This document shows, one piece after another, positions 27,686-38,059 of a stretch of DNA of 64,000 bases (positions are counted from its first letter, which is position 1; every line of letters begins with the position of its first letter). The notes below the pieces were generated by a model, which ran no database searches, had not been told where the DNA came from, and worked only from the letters and a program-made list of their open reading frames with translations. The position numbers were made by a program, and so were the translations under genes. Source of the DNA: Shewanella sp. VB17 (GTDB lineage: Bacteria > Pseudomonadota > Gammaproteobacteria > Enterobacterales > Shewanellaceae); the NCBI RefSeq assembly GCF_013248905.1, contig NZ_JABRVS010000001.1, positions 3,286,001 to 3,350,000 of the forward strand, written 5' to 3'.

Positions 27686-28861
27686 TTAATCAATAGAGTC
27701 GTGGCTTAATCTGGACTCATGAGGGATAAAAAATACCGCGACCATAGACATGAATGCACAAACACTCGCCGCAATCCATGCCATTGATGCACCAGAGCCA
27801 TTTCCCCAAATCACGCCGCAAAGCCAAGTGCCTAGAGCCCCTCCAACACCAAAACTAAGACTGGCATAGAGCGCTTGCCCTTTGCTCCTATGATGAATAT
27901 CAAAATGACGATGCACAAACTGAATCGAAGCGGCATGCACTAACCCAAACGTAAAGGCATGGAGTAACTGGCTAATTCCCAACAACATAAAGTTATCAAC
28001 AAAGTAAGCCATCAACCACCAGCGTACAGCGGTAAAACCTAGGCTGATAACCAAGAGCCAGTTAACCCCATAACGGCCTAATAGACGCGGTGCTAGCATA
28101 AACATAATAATCTCAGCTAACACACCCAGCGCCACATAAATACCTGCAATCGCTTCACTATAACCCGACTGTTTAAGGTACAAAACAAAAAAACCATAAA
28201 AAGGTCCCGCACTCATCTGCAATAAAATGGCTGAGATTAAGAACCAGAATAAGGCTTTATTTAATACCAGTGGTGACTTCTGAGTAGCGTGCTTAATCAC
28301 CACTCGCTGTGACGGCAAAGGCAAGGCGCTTAACAATAAACCAATAAACAGCACCATGCCGACATAAGGCAGGATTTCAGTTCCCCAGACACTTATCGCA
28401 AAACCAACCCCCACGACAAATACCAAATAACCAAGACTACCAAAACTTCTAATGGCACCATAACGTGACGTGTTTTCACCTAATGTTTCCAGCGTTATCA
28501 CCTCTAGCTGGGCTAAAATAGCATTCCAGAAAAAGGTATACACCATCAAACTCATGGCTAAATAGGTAAAACTGCCATTATAAAAGAAAGTCAGGTAGCT
28601 AATGGCAGCCGCAGCGGCGCCCCATTTAACCAACTGAGCTCTCATGCCTGTTCTATCTGCAACCATAGCCCAGATATTAGGGGCGATGATCCGAGTCGCC
28701 ATTAATATGGCTAACAAAAAACCTATTTCTTGAGGATTAAAGCCTCGATTTTCAAAGAAAACACCAAGATATGGCACCATCACACCTAAAATGGCAAAAA
28801 AGAAAAAATAACAGGCGCTAATCCAACGCAGTTGTATACTCGCTGGAGAGGTTAACTTCAT
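27686..28861 (-). CDS. MFS transporter, HcaT/nucleoside-symporter-like
   Basis: About 391 residues and 12 hydrophobic segments. The opening LRWISACYFFFFAILGVMVPYLG and the NRGFNPQEIGFLLAI motif are those of the MFS_1-like group that includes the phenylpropionate permease HcaT. The substrate is unknown. I start at the ATG at 28859-28861 (MKLTSPASIQLRW), where the homology begins; a second ATG six codons upstream (28879) is possible, and neither has a strong ribosome site. It heads the run with the NAD-kinase-like gene. Confidence 0.85.
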   Translation of the reverse strand: MKLTSPASIQLRWISACYFFFFAILGVMVPYLGVFFENRGFNPQEIGFLLAILMATRIIAPNIWAMVADRTGMRAQLVKWGAAAAAISYLTFFYNGSFTYLAMSLMVYTFFWNAILAQLEVITLETLGENTSRYGAIRSFGSLGYLVFVVGVGFAISVWGTEILPYVGMVLFIGLLLSALPLPSQRVVIKHATQKSPLVLNKALFWFLISAILLQMSAGPFYGFFVLYLKQSGYSEAIAGIYVALGVLAEIIMFMLAPRLLGRYGVNWLLVISLGFTAVRWWLMAYFVDNFMLLGISQLLHAFTFGLVHAASIQFVHRHFDIHHRSKGQALYASLSFGVGGALGTWLCGVIWGNGSGASMAWIAASVCAFMSMVAVFFIPHESRLSHDSID

Positions 28862-28959
28862 AAAACAATACCACAACATAACAATGGCGCTATATTAACG
28901 CCAAGTAAGCCAAACAGTAAGATACTTTTAAATATTATTCACCGTAAACAATAATAATA

Positions 28960-28982
28960 AAAAGGCGCTTAATGCGCCTTTT
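28960..28982 (-). terminator. Intrinsic terminator of aroC
   Basis: AAAAGGCGC (28960-28968) pairs with GCGCCTTTT (28974-28982). Read on the minus strand, the stem is followed by TTATTATTATT. It lies 40 bases past the aroC stop. Confidence 0.85.
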
Positions 28983-29021
28983 AAAATTTTTATTGTTAAC
29001 GTCAGTCGATAACCAATAAAA

Positions 29022-30116
29022 CTACCGCATGCCTATCATCGGAGTTTGACTATGCACATCCATATTCTGCGCTCTATGCCTTAACAGATGATCCATAAGG
29101 ACTATTGCTAACATGGCCTCCGCAATAGGCACTGCACGGATCCCAACACAAGGATCGTGACGGCCTTTGGTGATAACCTCTGCTGACTCACCTTGAGCTG
29201 TGATACTTTCACCTGCAATACTAATACTCGATGTTGGCTTCATCGCAATATGGGCTACAATTGGCTGACCTGAGGATATTCCTCCTAGAATGCCACCAGC
29301 ATGATTAGACGCAAACCCTTGAGGAGACATCGGATCTCTATGTTCAGAGCCTTTTTGAGTGACAACCTCAAAACCATCACCAATCTCAACCCCTTTTACC
29401 GCATTGATCCCCATAAGTGCATGGGCTATCTCCGCATCCAGTCTATCGAACACCGGCTCACCAAGCCCTACAGGAACGTTAGAGGCTATCACACTGACCT
29501 TAGCCCCAATGGAATCACCACTCTTTTTTAACTCTCTCATGTATTCATCAAGTACATCAAGTTTTGATGCGTCAGGAAAGAAAAAAGGATTTTGCTCTAT
29601 CTGAGTAAAATCTATATGCTCAGCCTTAATAGGCCCAAGTTGAGAAAGAAAGCCATTAATTTCAATGCCATGAACTTGCTTTAAATATTTTTTTGCAACG
29701 GCACCGGCAGCGACTCGCATGGCTGTTTCACGAGCAGATGAGCGTCCACCGCCACGATAGTCTCTTAGACCGTATTTCTGTTGGTAAGTGTAATCTGCAT
29801 GACCGGGACGAAATACATCTTTAATATTGGAATAATCTTTACTGCGTTGATCAGTATTTTCAATCATTAGGCCGATTGATGTGCCTGTGGTTTTGCCTTC
29901 GAATATGCCAGATAATACGCGAATTTCATCAGGCTCACGCCTTGCCGTAGTATAACGAGAAGTCCCTGGGCGTCGACGATCTAAATCATGTTGCATATCA
30001 GCTTCATTGAGTTCAAGACCTGGGGGACATCCATCAATAATGCAGCCTAAGGCGACTCCATGACTTTCACCAAACGTTGTTACCACGAAATTTTGACCAA
30101 TACTGTTTCCCGACAT
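29022..30116 (-). CDS. aroC: Chorismate synthase AroC
   Basis: 364 residues. The family signatures are all present: FGESHGVALGCIIDGCPPG, RRRPGTSRYTTAR(R)EPDE, DYRGGGRSSARETAMRVAAGA and GRHDPCVGIRAVPIAEAM. It makes chorismate from 5-enolpyruvylshikimate-3-phosphate using reduced FMN, the last common step to aromatic amino acids and quinones. It lies 147 bases downstream of prmB on the same strand, the usual partner, and has its own terminator. Confidence 0.98.
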   Translation of the reverse strand: MSGNSIGQNFVVTTFGESHGVALGCIIDGCPPGLELNEADMQHDLDRRRPGTSRYTTARREPDEIRVLSGIFEGKTTGTSIGLMIENTDQRSKDYSNIKDVFRPGHADYTYQQKYGLRDYRGGGRSSARETAMRVAAGAVAKKYLKQVHGIEINGFLSQLGPIKAEHIDFTQIEQNPFFFPDASKLDVLDEYMRELKKSGDSIGAKVSVIASNVPVGLGEPVFDRLDAEIAHALMGINAVKGVEIGDGFEVVTQKGSEHRDPMSPQGFASNHAGGILGGISSGQPIVAHIAMKPTSSISIAGESITAQGESAEVITKGRHDPCVGIRAVPIAEAMLAIVLMDHLLRHRAQNMDVHSQTPMIGMR

Positions 30117-30263
30117 CCGCTTTATCTACCTCTGAACTTATTATAAAAAACGCTAAATTAACTGTATTCACTCAGACTAGCCCATATGAGCGCTAAGTAA
30201 CAGAATTAAAAGAAGCAAGCATATTCGTTAGCCTCTTTCATCATCTGTATTATTTAATGCCTA

Positions 30264-31208
30264 TTATTGACCATCTTTATGAATAGCAAACACAGATCCA
30301 TGCTCAAGCAACTGCCCACGAGTCAAGACAAACACACCGTCCCCACCATGTTCAAAACTAACCCAAGTAAACGGAACATCAGGGAATTGTTCTATAAGGT
30401 GGAGCATAGAATTACCGACCTCAACCACCAAAACCCCCTCCTCGGTAAGGTAATCGGCAGCATTGGCTAAAATACGTTTCGTTAGCGCTAAGCCATCTTG
30501 ACCCGACGCTAAACCAATTTCAGGCTCATGATGATATTCTGCAGGCATATCATCAATATCTTCGGCATCAACATAAGGAGGATTAGACACAATCAGATCA
30601 TAATGAGGCCCTTTAGGTATTGTGGAGAAAAGGTTAGATTCAATAGGGAAAACCCTGTCCATCACTCCTAATGTTTCAATATTGATTTGTGCCACGTCTA
30701 GCGCGTCGCTACTAATGTCGACAGCATCGACTTCAGCATCCTCAAACTCATATGCACAAGCGATGGCAATACACGCACTGCCGGTGCAAAGATCCAATAT
30801 GCGATGCACTGATTTATTGTATAACCAAGGACTAAATTGCGTGGCTATCATCTCAGCAATCGGTGAGCGCGGCACAAGTACTCGTTCATCGACATAAAAC
30901 GCCAACCCAGCAAACATCGCTTTATTGGTCAAATAGGGAACAGGCAGACGCTCCCTCACTCTTCTAACAATAAGCTCAACAATTTTATGCTTTTCACTGC
31001 TGGTAAGATTTGAAAGTATGACTTGCTGGCCAATCTCTTCAGGTAAATGCAACGCATGAAAAACCAATGCAATCGCTTCATCCCACGCGTTATCAGTGCC
31101 GTGGCCATAATAAATATTCGCGTCGTTAAAGCGACTGACACTCCAACGTAACATATCTCCGATGGTGCGTAATTCAGTCACGGCCTCATCCACAAAAATC
31201 TTATCCAC
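30264..31208 (-). CDS. prmB: Ribosomal protein L3 glutamine methyltransferase PrmB
   Basis: 314 residues. The SAM-binding segment LDLCTGSACIAIACAYEF and the catalytic NPPYVDAEDIDDMPAEYHHEP (NPPY) identify an N5-glutamine methyltransferase. The length and N-terminal helical domain (MLRWSVSRFNDANIYYGHGTDNAWDEA) are those of PrmB rather than PrmC. It methylates a Gln on ribosomal protein uL3. It is divergent from smrB and upstream of aroC. Confidence 0.96.
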   Translation of the reverse strand: MDKIFVDEAVTELRTIGDMLRWSVSRFNDANIYYGHGTDNAWDEAIALVFHALHLPEEIGQQVILSNLTSSEKHKIVELIVRRVRERLPVPYLTNKAMFAGLAFYVDERVLVPRSPIAEMIATQFSPWLYNKSVHRILDLCTGSACIAIACAYEFEDAEVDAVDISSDALDVAQINIETLGVMDRVFPIESNLFSTIPKGPHYDLIVSNPPYVDAEDIDDMPAEYHHEPEIGLASGQDGLALTKRILANAADYLTEEGVLVVEVGNSMLHLIEQFPDVPFTWVSFEHGGDGVFVLTRGQLLEHGSVFAIHKDGQ

Positions 31209-31327
31209 AACTCACTCCAGTATAATAATTCTGCTTCATTGTAACTGAACTCTATTCATATGGCATCGGATTCAATAAAATAGAGGAAGAATTGACACTA
31301 TTAACGATAAATATAACAAATAGCCTT

Positions 31328-31858
31328 ATGAATAAGAAAAAAAAGCCCCTAGATAACACTTTATTTTCCACGTTAACGGAAGGGATGAAGCCATTTAAGC
31401 AAAATAAACATCATTTTGGTACGCCACAAAAAGATAAGCAACAACTTGCAGAAAAAGAACAACAACTCGATTCTGATAGCTATTTTTCCGATACTTATCA
31501 ACCTAACTTACCCAGTGAAGGTCCTATGCGTTGGCGTCGTGATGATGTTGACAGCTTCGAAATTAAACGGCTACGAAGGGGGGATTATCAGCCCGATCTG
31601 TTGTTAGATCTTCATGGTATGCGCCAATCTGAAGCCAAACTAGAGTTAGCAGCGCTGATCAGAGCATGCATCAAGCAGCAGTCTCATTGCTGCTGCATCA
31701 TGCACGGACATGGTACCGGGATATTAAAACAACACATCCCCATGTGGTTAGCTCAGCATCCTCATGTCATGGCTTTTCATAAAGCCCCTAAAGAATGGGG
31801 AGCTGATGCAGCCTTACTTGTATTAATCGATATTGGTGAACTTCCCCACCGAAGATAA
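31328..31858 (+). CDS. smrB: SmrB, Smr-domain endonuclease for collided ribosomes
   Basis: 176 residues from the ATG at 31328. The N-terminal part (MNKKKKPLDNTLFSTL) aligns with E. coli SmrB from its first residue. The Smr domain follows: LRRGDYQPDLLLDLHGMRQSEAK with the DLHG motif, and CIMHGHGTGILKQHIPMWL with the HGxGxG motif. It cleaves mRNA upstream of collided ribosomes in rescue. A TTG at 31292 in the same frame is preceded by a good GAGGAAG ribosome site and could add 12 residues; the start is therefore not settled. It is divergent from prmB. Confidence 0.93.
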   Translation: MNKKKKPLDNTLFSTLTEGMKPFKQNKHHFGTPQKDKQQLAEKEQQLDSDSYFSDTYQPNLPSEGPMRWRRDDVDSFEIKRLRRGDYQPDLLLDLHGMRQSEAKLELAALIRACIKQQSHCCCIMHGHGTGILKQHIPMWLAQHPHVMAFHKAPKEWGADAALLVLIDIGELPHRR

Positions 31859-31874
31859 CACCCCATCGCGCAGA

Positions 31875-32345
31875 TTAGCTGATTGAGTGTGGACTATGCT
31901 GCCACACAACACTGCACTGCTCACCATGTTTATCGATAAGAGATACCCCAGAGGTTGCAAACAAGGGCGGCTCAATACCTGAAACTAATTCACTCACCAT
32001 ATAGCCCAGTAATGGCATATGAGCGATGACGAGTACCTTATCAGCCTTATATTGCTCAGCATAAGCGAGGGTGAGATCGACGGCGGTGCGTGGATCGCCT
32101 GATGGTATAAGTTCATCAAGCACGAGCCACTTTCTTGGCTCAGGAAAATGTTGACTCACCTCTTGCCAGCTTTGCTGGGCCCGCAAGTAAGGGCTTACCA
32201 ATACTAAATCAAATGCCATCACCGAGTTAACCAACCAGTGACTCATCTCACTCGAATGGTAACGTCCCGTGTCAGTCAGTGTTCTTTCTCTGTCTGAATG
32301 AGCAAGGTAACTTGCTTCACCATGACGCATTAAAAATAACTGCAT
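31875..32345 (-). CDS. sixA: Phosphohistidine phosphatase SixA
   Basis: 156 residues. It begins MQLFLMRHGEASY with the catalytic RHG histidine and includes RTLTDTGR, LVSPYLRAQQS and VLVIAHMPLLGYMVSEL (second His). It dephosphorylates phospho-His on phosphotransfer proteins (NPr/ArcB type). It is convergent with smrB; 16 bases separate the stops. Confidence 0.93.
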   Translation of the reverse strand: MQLFLMRHGEASYLAHSDRERTLTDTGRYHSSEMSHWLVNSVMAFDLVLVSPYLRAQQSWQEVSQHFPEPRKWLVLDELIPSGDPRTAVDLTLAYAEQYKADKVLVIAHMPLLGYMVSELVSGIEPPLFATSGVSLIDKHGEQCSVVWQHSPHSIS

Positions 32346-32575
32346 ACCACTCTCGCCATTGATTATTATTATCTTTATATCTCATATTGTAGCCTGAAAT
32401 CTTATCTGGAAAAACCTAAATGTAGGGATTAATTACGCGAATAAACGTGGTCATATTTGCCAAACTCGCAGAACAGACCCACTATATAATATCAATGCAA
32501 GAAAATCCCACTCTCATCACCCCTTTATTGGTCACTATTAAAGGGTTAATACATCGACATAACGGAGTCAACGAT

Positions 32576-35350
32576 TTGAGCGGAGCTAAGGAAATAATTA
32601 AAAGTCCACATGATCATCGTCAATATCAATACCTTGTATTAGACAATAATTTGTCGGTGTTATTGGTTGAAGATAGCTCGGCAAGCCAAGCAGCAGTGTC
32701 TATGGCTATCAACGTTGGTCATTTTGACGATCCCATTTCACGCCCAGGTATGGCACATTTTCTTGAACACATGCTTTTTCTAGGGACCGAAAAATTCCCA
32801 GAGCCCGGTGAATTCCATGCTTTTATTAATCAACACGGTGGCAGTAACAATGCTTGGACAGGGACAGAATACACTAATTTTTTCTTTAGTATAGATGCCC
32901 ACTTTATTGAAGAGTCACTCGACAGGTTTAGTCAGTTTTTTATCGCACCTTTGTTCCATAAAGATTTAGTCGATCGTGAGCGACATGCCATTGAATCTGA
33001 ATTTAGCCTAAAATTAAAAGATGATATTCGCAGAACGTACCAAGTTCAAAAAGAAACCGTTAACCCTGCTCACCCATTTTCAAAGTTCTCTGTCGGTAAC
33101 CTGAAAACCTTAAGTGGAGATCAAGGTATATTAAGAGAAGAACTGCTCAGGTTTTATCATCATCACTATAGCGCCAACGTGATGACGCTCTGCATAGTCG
33201 CGCCCTCACCACTGAAAGATCTTGAACATCTAGCCACCCACTTTTTCAGTCCCATTATTGATAAGCAGTGGCAAAAAAAATACCCTGACGTGCCTATTTA
33301 CCAAGTAGAACAACTGCAAACTCACATCAATATCATCCCGATGAAAGATCAAAAGCGGGTGGCTATTACCTTTTCTTTGCCTCAAATATATTCCTATTAT
33401 AAACATAAACCCCTTACTTTTATCAGTCACCTACTCGGCTACGAAGGCCACGGCAGCTTGCTTTCATATCTCAAAAACAACGGTTATGCCATTAACCTAT
33501 CTGCAGGGGGAGGAGTCAATGGTTATAACTTTAAGGATTACAACATCAGCATTCAATTAACAGATAAAGGAGTCATAGCACTAGATACGGTGATTGATTG
33601 TGCTTTTGAATATATTGAACTCATTAAAACACAAGCCATGCAAGATTGGCGTTACCAAGAGCAAGCTAATCTCTCCAAGTTGGCCTTTAAATATCAAGAG
33701 CACATTAAACCTGTCGACCTTGCCAGCCACCTCAGTATTAATATGCACCATTATGACGTCGAAGATTTGATATTAGGTGATTATAAAATGGATGGCCTTC
33801 ATGTACCTCAAACCATGAAGCTGTTAAACCTCATGACGCCATCAAATATGCGTATTCAGCTCATTTCAGCAGAACTTGAAACCAATAGTCAGACGGCTTG
33901 GTACCATGCGCCTTACCAAATACAAGCGCTGCCAATGGATAAATTAACACGTTGGAAACAGGTCAATATTCGCTCAGAATTAGCTTTGCCGAATAAAAAC
34001 CCTTTTATCATCAAAGATGCTATAGCTAGATCACAATCAAGCCAAACCAACATGCCTATTATCATCTCTCAACACCATGGCTACCGTATTTGGCATCAAA
34101 AGGATGATGAATTTAATCTGCCAAAAGGACACATATATCTCTCTATAGATTCGATTGAAGCAGCCTCTTCAGCAAGAAAAGCCACCCTCACCCGTTTATA
34201 TGTTGAGATGTTACTTGATCATCTTATTGAACACACCTATCAAGCTGAAGTAGCAGGATTAAGTTACAATATCTATCCCCATCAAGGCGGGATCACTTTG
34301 CACCTTACTGGATTTTCGGGAAAACAAAAAATACTCCTAGCACTGTTAATCAAAAAAGCCAGAACGCCATATTTCTCTCAAGAGAGGCTGACTCTAATCA
34401 AACGCCAACTATTAAGAGCCTGGTACAACCACACCCAGGCAAAACCCATTTCACAGCTATTTACAGGTCTCACCGTATCACTGCAAAGACGCAGTTACGA
34501 GCCATCCACTATGGCAGATGAACTCACAACAATTACCTTAAATGAGTTACACGATCATATTCGTCAATTTTACCAAGAAACACATCTTGAAGGATTGATA
34601 TATGGAGATTGGCTAGCCAGTGAAGCCAGCATATTGGCAAAGAACCTTAAAAACATTGTCTCTCTTATCTCATCCCCCTGCCAAGGAGCAGAAAGAGAAT
34701 TAGTGAGCCTATCGGGCAAGGGGACTTTAATGCGACAGATCCCTGCACAGCACCAAGATAGCGGGATCATCGTTTACTACCAAGCAGACACATCAACCCC
34801 TGCCATGATGGCCATATTTAGTTTATTAAATCACTCAATGTCATCAGCCTTCTTTCATGAATTAAGAACAAAGAAGCAACTCGGCTATATGTTAGGTACT
34901 GGCTATTTTCCTTTAAACCGATATCCTGGGATGATTTTTTATATCCAATCCCCCTTATCAGGCCCCTTACAACTCTTAGAAGCCATTGATGAATTTATCG
35001 CAGACTTTAATTATACCATCTTACAATTAACCCATGAGCAATGGACACTCACTAAACAAGGCTTAATGAATCAGATAATGGAACACGATCCCAACTTAAC
35101 AACCCGTGGACAAAGATATTGGTCAAGTATAGGAAACAAGGACTATGATTTTAATCAACGAAAACTTGTTGTTACAGAGATAGAGAAGCTCACTCGTGAA
35201 GATTTAATTAAACTCATGATGAAAAAAATGCGTCACAAGCACCGCGACCGCTTGGTGCTATTCTCAACAGGTGAACATCACAAAAATCTTCCCCCTTTAA
35301 CCTCAGAAAACATGATCACTGATCTGAATATTTTCAAAGATACTCAGTAA
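32576..35350 (+). CDS. M16-family zinc metalloprotease (pitrilysin/insulinase-like)
   Basis: About 925 residues. The inverted zinc motif HFLEH (in GMAHFLEHMLFLGTEKFP) and the downstream Glu in RHAIESEF mark an active M16A protease; QHGGSNNAWTGTEYTNFFF is also diagnostic. A tandem set of four M16 folds is expected for this length. No signal peptide is seen, so it is probably cytosolic. I start at TTG 32576, preceded by GGAG, because homology begins just after it (SPHDHRQYQYLVLDN). The same frame is open back to a GTG at 32447 and could add 43 residues. Confidence 0.88.
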   Translation: MSGAKEIIKSPHDHRQYQYLVLDNNLSVLLVEDSSASQAAVSMAINVGHFDDPISRPGMAHFLEHMLFLGTEKFPEPGEFHAFINQHGGSNNAWTGTEYTNFFFSIDAHFIEESLDRFSQFFIAPLFHKDLVDRERHAIESEFSLKLKDDIRRTYQVQKETVNPAHPFSKFSVGNLKTLSGDQGILREELLRFYHHHYSANVMTLCIVAPSPLKDLEHLATHFFSPIIDKQWQKKYPDVPIYQVEQLQTHINIIPMKDQKRVAITFSLPQIYSYYKHKPLTFISHLLGYEGHGSLLSYLKNNGYAINLSAGGGVNGYNFKDYNISIQLTDKGVIALDTVIDCAFEYIELIKTQAMQDWRYQEQANLSKLAFKYQEHIKPVDLASHLSINMHHYDVEDLILGDYKMDGLHVPQTMKLLNLMTPSNMRIQLISAELETNSQTAWYHAPYQIQALPMDKLTRWKQVNIRSELALPNKNPFIIKDAIARSQSSQTNMPIIISQHHGYRIWHQKDDEFNLPKGHIYLSIDSIEAASSARKATLTRLYVEMLLDHLIEHTYQAEVAGLSYNIYPHQGGITLHLTGFSGKQKILLALLIKKARTPYFSQERLTLIKRQLLRAWYNHTQAKPISQLFTGLTVSLQRRSYEPSTMADELTTITLNELHDHIRQFYQETHLEGLIYGDWLASEASILAKNLKNIVSLISSPCQGAERELVSLSGKGTLMRQIPAQHQDSGIIVYYQADTSTPAMMAIFSLLNHSMSSAFFHELRTKKQLGYMLGTGYFPLNRYPGMIFYIQSPLSGPLQLLEAIDEFIADFNYTILQLTHEQWTLTKQGLMNQIMEHDPNLTTRGQRYWSSIGNKDYDFNQRKLVVTEIEKLTREDLIKLMMKKMRHKHRDRLVLFSTGEHHKNLPPLTSENMITDLNIFKDTQ

Positions 35351-35469
35351 AGCTCATCTATTTAGCATTGGTAGTACTGGCTAATTGAAAAGTGTCATTT
35401 GGAAAAATACAATACTAAAGTGTTCTACGCAGTTCATTTACTCTTTCAATGTGCACCATTAACAAAAGA

Positions 35470-35673
35470 TCACAGTGTTATTGTGCTTGTAAACTGTCCC
35501 ACAGCCCGTTTTATGGCAAATCGTTTATGTACATTAAACAAGGGATAACCCATTGGTCCTAACATAAAGCCGACAATCGCCCACCGCTTCACTCCTAATC
35601 CGGCTTCAAACGCAAGCTTGCCCATCACAAAGCCCGATAAGAGGACACAAGCAATGAAAACTGAAAATAGCAT
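35470..35673 (-). CDS. Small membrane protein, unknown function
   Basis: 67 residues. One or two hydrophobic stretches (MLFSVFIACVLLSGFVMGKL and WAIVGFMLGPMGYPLFNV) are followed by a basic patch, FNVHKRFAIKRAVG. It looks like a small inner-membrane protein. The G-rich AIVGFMLGPMGYPLF segment resembles other short marine gammaproteobacterial proteins, but I do not know a function. It stands alone between the M16 protease gene and fadJ. Confidence 0.6.
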   Translation of the reverse strand: MLFSVFIACVLLSGFVMGKLAFEAGLGVKRWAIVGFMLGPMGYPLFNVHKRFAIKRAVGQFTSTITL

Positions 35674-35836
35674 TTATCTATGACCTTTGACAACAATCTA
35701 CGACAGATAAACAAAGCAAGCATTCGCTTGTTGTATCAAAAAATGAAAATGAAAAATACCGTCTATTCTCTAAACAGAGAATAGATTCTACACAAAGATA
35801 AGGGTCAAAAAAAGCACTAAATATTCTAACAAGCAA

Positions 35837-35869
35837 AATGATGCAGCATCATCATACTGCTGCATCATT
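35837..35869 (-). terminator. Terminator of the fadIJ operon
   Basis: A 12-bp perfect stem (35837-35848 with 35858-35869) has a 9-base loop. On the minus strand it ends ATCATTTTGCTTG. It lies about 45 bases past the fadJ stop. A second hairpin (35763-35771 with 35776-35784) lies further on and may back it up or serve the small upstream gene. Confidence 0.7.
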
Positions 35870-35911
35870 AATCGGTAATCTAATCGAGTAAAATCTTAAC
35901 AATAAACGATT

Positions 35912-38059
35912 CTACTCAAAAAATTTATTGCCATTTTCTGCCATTGCTATTAATCGATCACACGGCGTAAATCGATCGCCGTATTGATCACGGTATCTTG
36001 CCAGCAAAGACACTAATGTTTGAGCACCTAATGTGTCAATATAATGAAATGGCCCACCCAGAAATGGTGGGAAGCCTATCCCGAAAATCGCCCCAATATC
36101 TCCATCTCTTGCAGAGGCAATGATCCCCTCATCCAAACAGCGCACTGCTTCATTGAGCATTTGTACCACACAGCGTTGTGACATGTCTGTCAACTGGCTT
36201 GCATTTAACTCACGATTTTCTGGCGTTGACAAACCTAAAACCTGGTAAACAGAGGTATCGACTTGCTTCAACTTTTTCTTACTCTTACTGCCGTAAACAT
36301 AAAAACCTTTGTTGTTTTTACGGCCCTTACGATCGTCGTTAAGTAACTTATCAAATGCAGCAGGAGCCTTGAAGCGATCGCCAAGCTCTTTTTCTAAAAT
36401 AGGTGAAATTTTAGCGCCAACATCGATACCAACTTCATCCAACAATGTCATAGGCCCTACAGGGAAACCAAAGTTAACTAAGGCTTTATCTAAAGACGCA
36501 ACACTTTGCCCTTCAAGCAGAATCTGCGCTGCTTCATTCATATATAACGCTAAGATGCGATTGACATAAAAACCGGCACCGTCTTGTACAACAATGGGCG
36601 TTTTCCCTTGTTTTCGCGCAAAAGCAACGGTTGTCGCAATGGTTTCTGCCGAGGTTTTCGCATGGGCAATGACTTCGACCAGTGGCATTTTTTCCACAGG
36701 GGAAAAATAATGTAAACCAATCACATTTTCAGGACGACTGGCGGCCTCTGCGATCTGAGAAATAGGCAATGAAGAAGTATTCGATGCAAAAATGGTATGT
36801 TCACCACATTCACGCTCCACATCTTTCACCATCTGATGTTTCAACGCTAAATCTTCAAATACCGCTTCAATCACGATATCAGCATCTTTAACACCGTTAT
36901 ACACTGTCGTGGTCGTCATTAACGACATCAGATTATCCCTCACAGCTGGCGTCATATGACGACGCTTAACGCCTTTATTCAGCAACGTATAAGCATAGGA
37001 CAGTGCATTGCTTAATCCCTGTTCGCTGATATCTTTAACCCTTGCTGGGATCTTGGCTTTAGTTGTCGTCACCGAGGCAATGCCGCCGCCCATCAAACCA
37101 CCGCCCAAAACCATGGCCTTTTTGACACTGCGAGGCTTGGCATCACCGGCACCACTTTCTTTTTTCATCTCTGTGGTTGCAAAAAAGAGACGCCTTAACG
37201 CTGCAGATTCTTTGGACATCACCAGAGAGGAAAAATGACTTGCTTCAAGTTCAAGCCCTTGCACCAACCCTTTACTCATGCCTTGGCGCACACAATCGAT
37301 AATATTAGCGGGCGCAGGATAGTTGCCCTGAGTTTTCTTCAAAACTTGCTTACCCGCCTGATCGAAAATAATATTTCGGCCCATCGTTGTGCTTTCAAGC
37401 ACACGATTCAGCAATGATAATTTGGCTTTTTTAGGTAAGCGTTTCCCTTTAAGCGCCATTTCCACTGCAGTTTGTAATAGGATAGTTTCAGGTACTATGT
37501 CGTCGACTAAGCCAAGTTTAAGTGCTTGTTTAGGCCGTAACTGTTTACCTGTCAACATCATGTCTAATGCGGTGGTGATCCCTACAAGCCGAGGTAGCCT
37601 TTGCGTTCCACCACCACCGGGGAGCAATCCAAGTTGCACTTCAGGCACCCCCATCATGGTTTTATGGTGCAAGCTGCACACACGTTGATGACACGCTAAG
37701 GCTAACTCTAATCCCCCCCCAAGACAGGCACCGTTAATCGCAGCAATAACTGGGATCGCCAATGATTCAAGTTCATTGAAAACAGCATGTCCTTGTTGGG
37801 ATAATTGCTTTGCATCTGCAGCTGTAGCACAGGCATCTAGCATAGAAATATCAGCACCCGCGACAAAAGAATCGGGCTTCCCCGAAATAAGCACTAAGCC
37901 TTTGATCTGATCATCAGCCTTAATGTCGGCCAATACTTGACTGATTTCAGGTCCGAATTCAGCACGTAGTGTATTCATTGTTTCACCGGGAACATCCATC
38001 ACCAGTACAGCAATACCGTCTTCACGTCTCGTTAAATTAAATGTCTTATCCATTATCAT
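35912..38059 (-). CDS. fadJ: Fatty acid oxidation complex alpha subunit FadJ
   Basis: 715 residues. The N-terminal enoyl-CoA hydratase domain has ACLGGGLELALACHQRV and GVPEVQLGLLPGGGGTQRLPRL with both catalytic Glu. A 3-hydroxyacyl-CoA dehydrogenase domain with NAD motif VLGGGLMGGGIA (about 315) and NTSSLPI.QIA follows, then its C-terminal helical domain. It performs two steps of the beta-oxidation cycle in complex with FadI. Its first ATG abuts the fadI stop; the ATG two codons later (38053) has better spacing from the GGAG, so the real product may be 713 residues. Confidence 0.96.
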   Translation of the reverse strand: MIMDKTFNLTRREDGIAVLVMDVPGETMNTLRAEFGPEISQVLADIKADDQIKGLVLISGKPDSFVAGADISMLDACATAADAKQLSQQGHAVFNELESLAIPVIAAINGACLGGGLELALACHQRVCSLHHKTMMGVPEVQLGLLPGGGGTQRLPRLVGITTALDMMLTGKQLRPKQALKLGLVDDIVPETILLQTAVEMALKGKRLPKKAKLSLLNRVLESTTMGRNIIFDQAGKQVLKKTQGNYPAPANIIDCVRQGMSKGLVQGLELEASHFSSLVMSKESAALRRLFFATTEMKKESGAGDAKPRSVKKAMVLGGGLMGGGIASVTTTKAKIPARVKDISEQGLSNALSYAYTLLNKGVKRRHMTPAVRDNLMSLMTTTTVYNGVKDADIVIEAVFEDLALKHQMVKDVERECGEHTIFASNTSSLPISQIAEAASRPENVIGLHYFSPVEKMPLVEVIAHAKTSAETIATTVAFARKQGKTPIVVQDGAGFYVNRILALYMNEAAQILLEGQSVASLDKALVNFGFPVGPMTLLDEVGIDVGAKISPILEKELGDRFKAPAAFDKLLNDDRKGRKNNKGFYVYGSKSKKKLKQVDTSVYQVLGLSTPENRELNASQLTDMSQRCVVQMLNEAVRCLDEGIIASARDGDIGAIFGIGFPPFLGGPFHYIDTLGAQTLVSLLARYRDQYGDRFTPCDRLIAMAENGNKFFE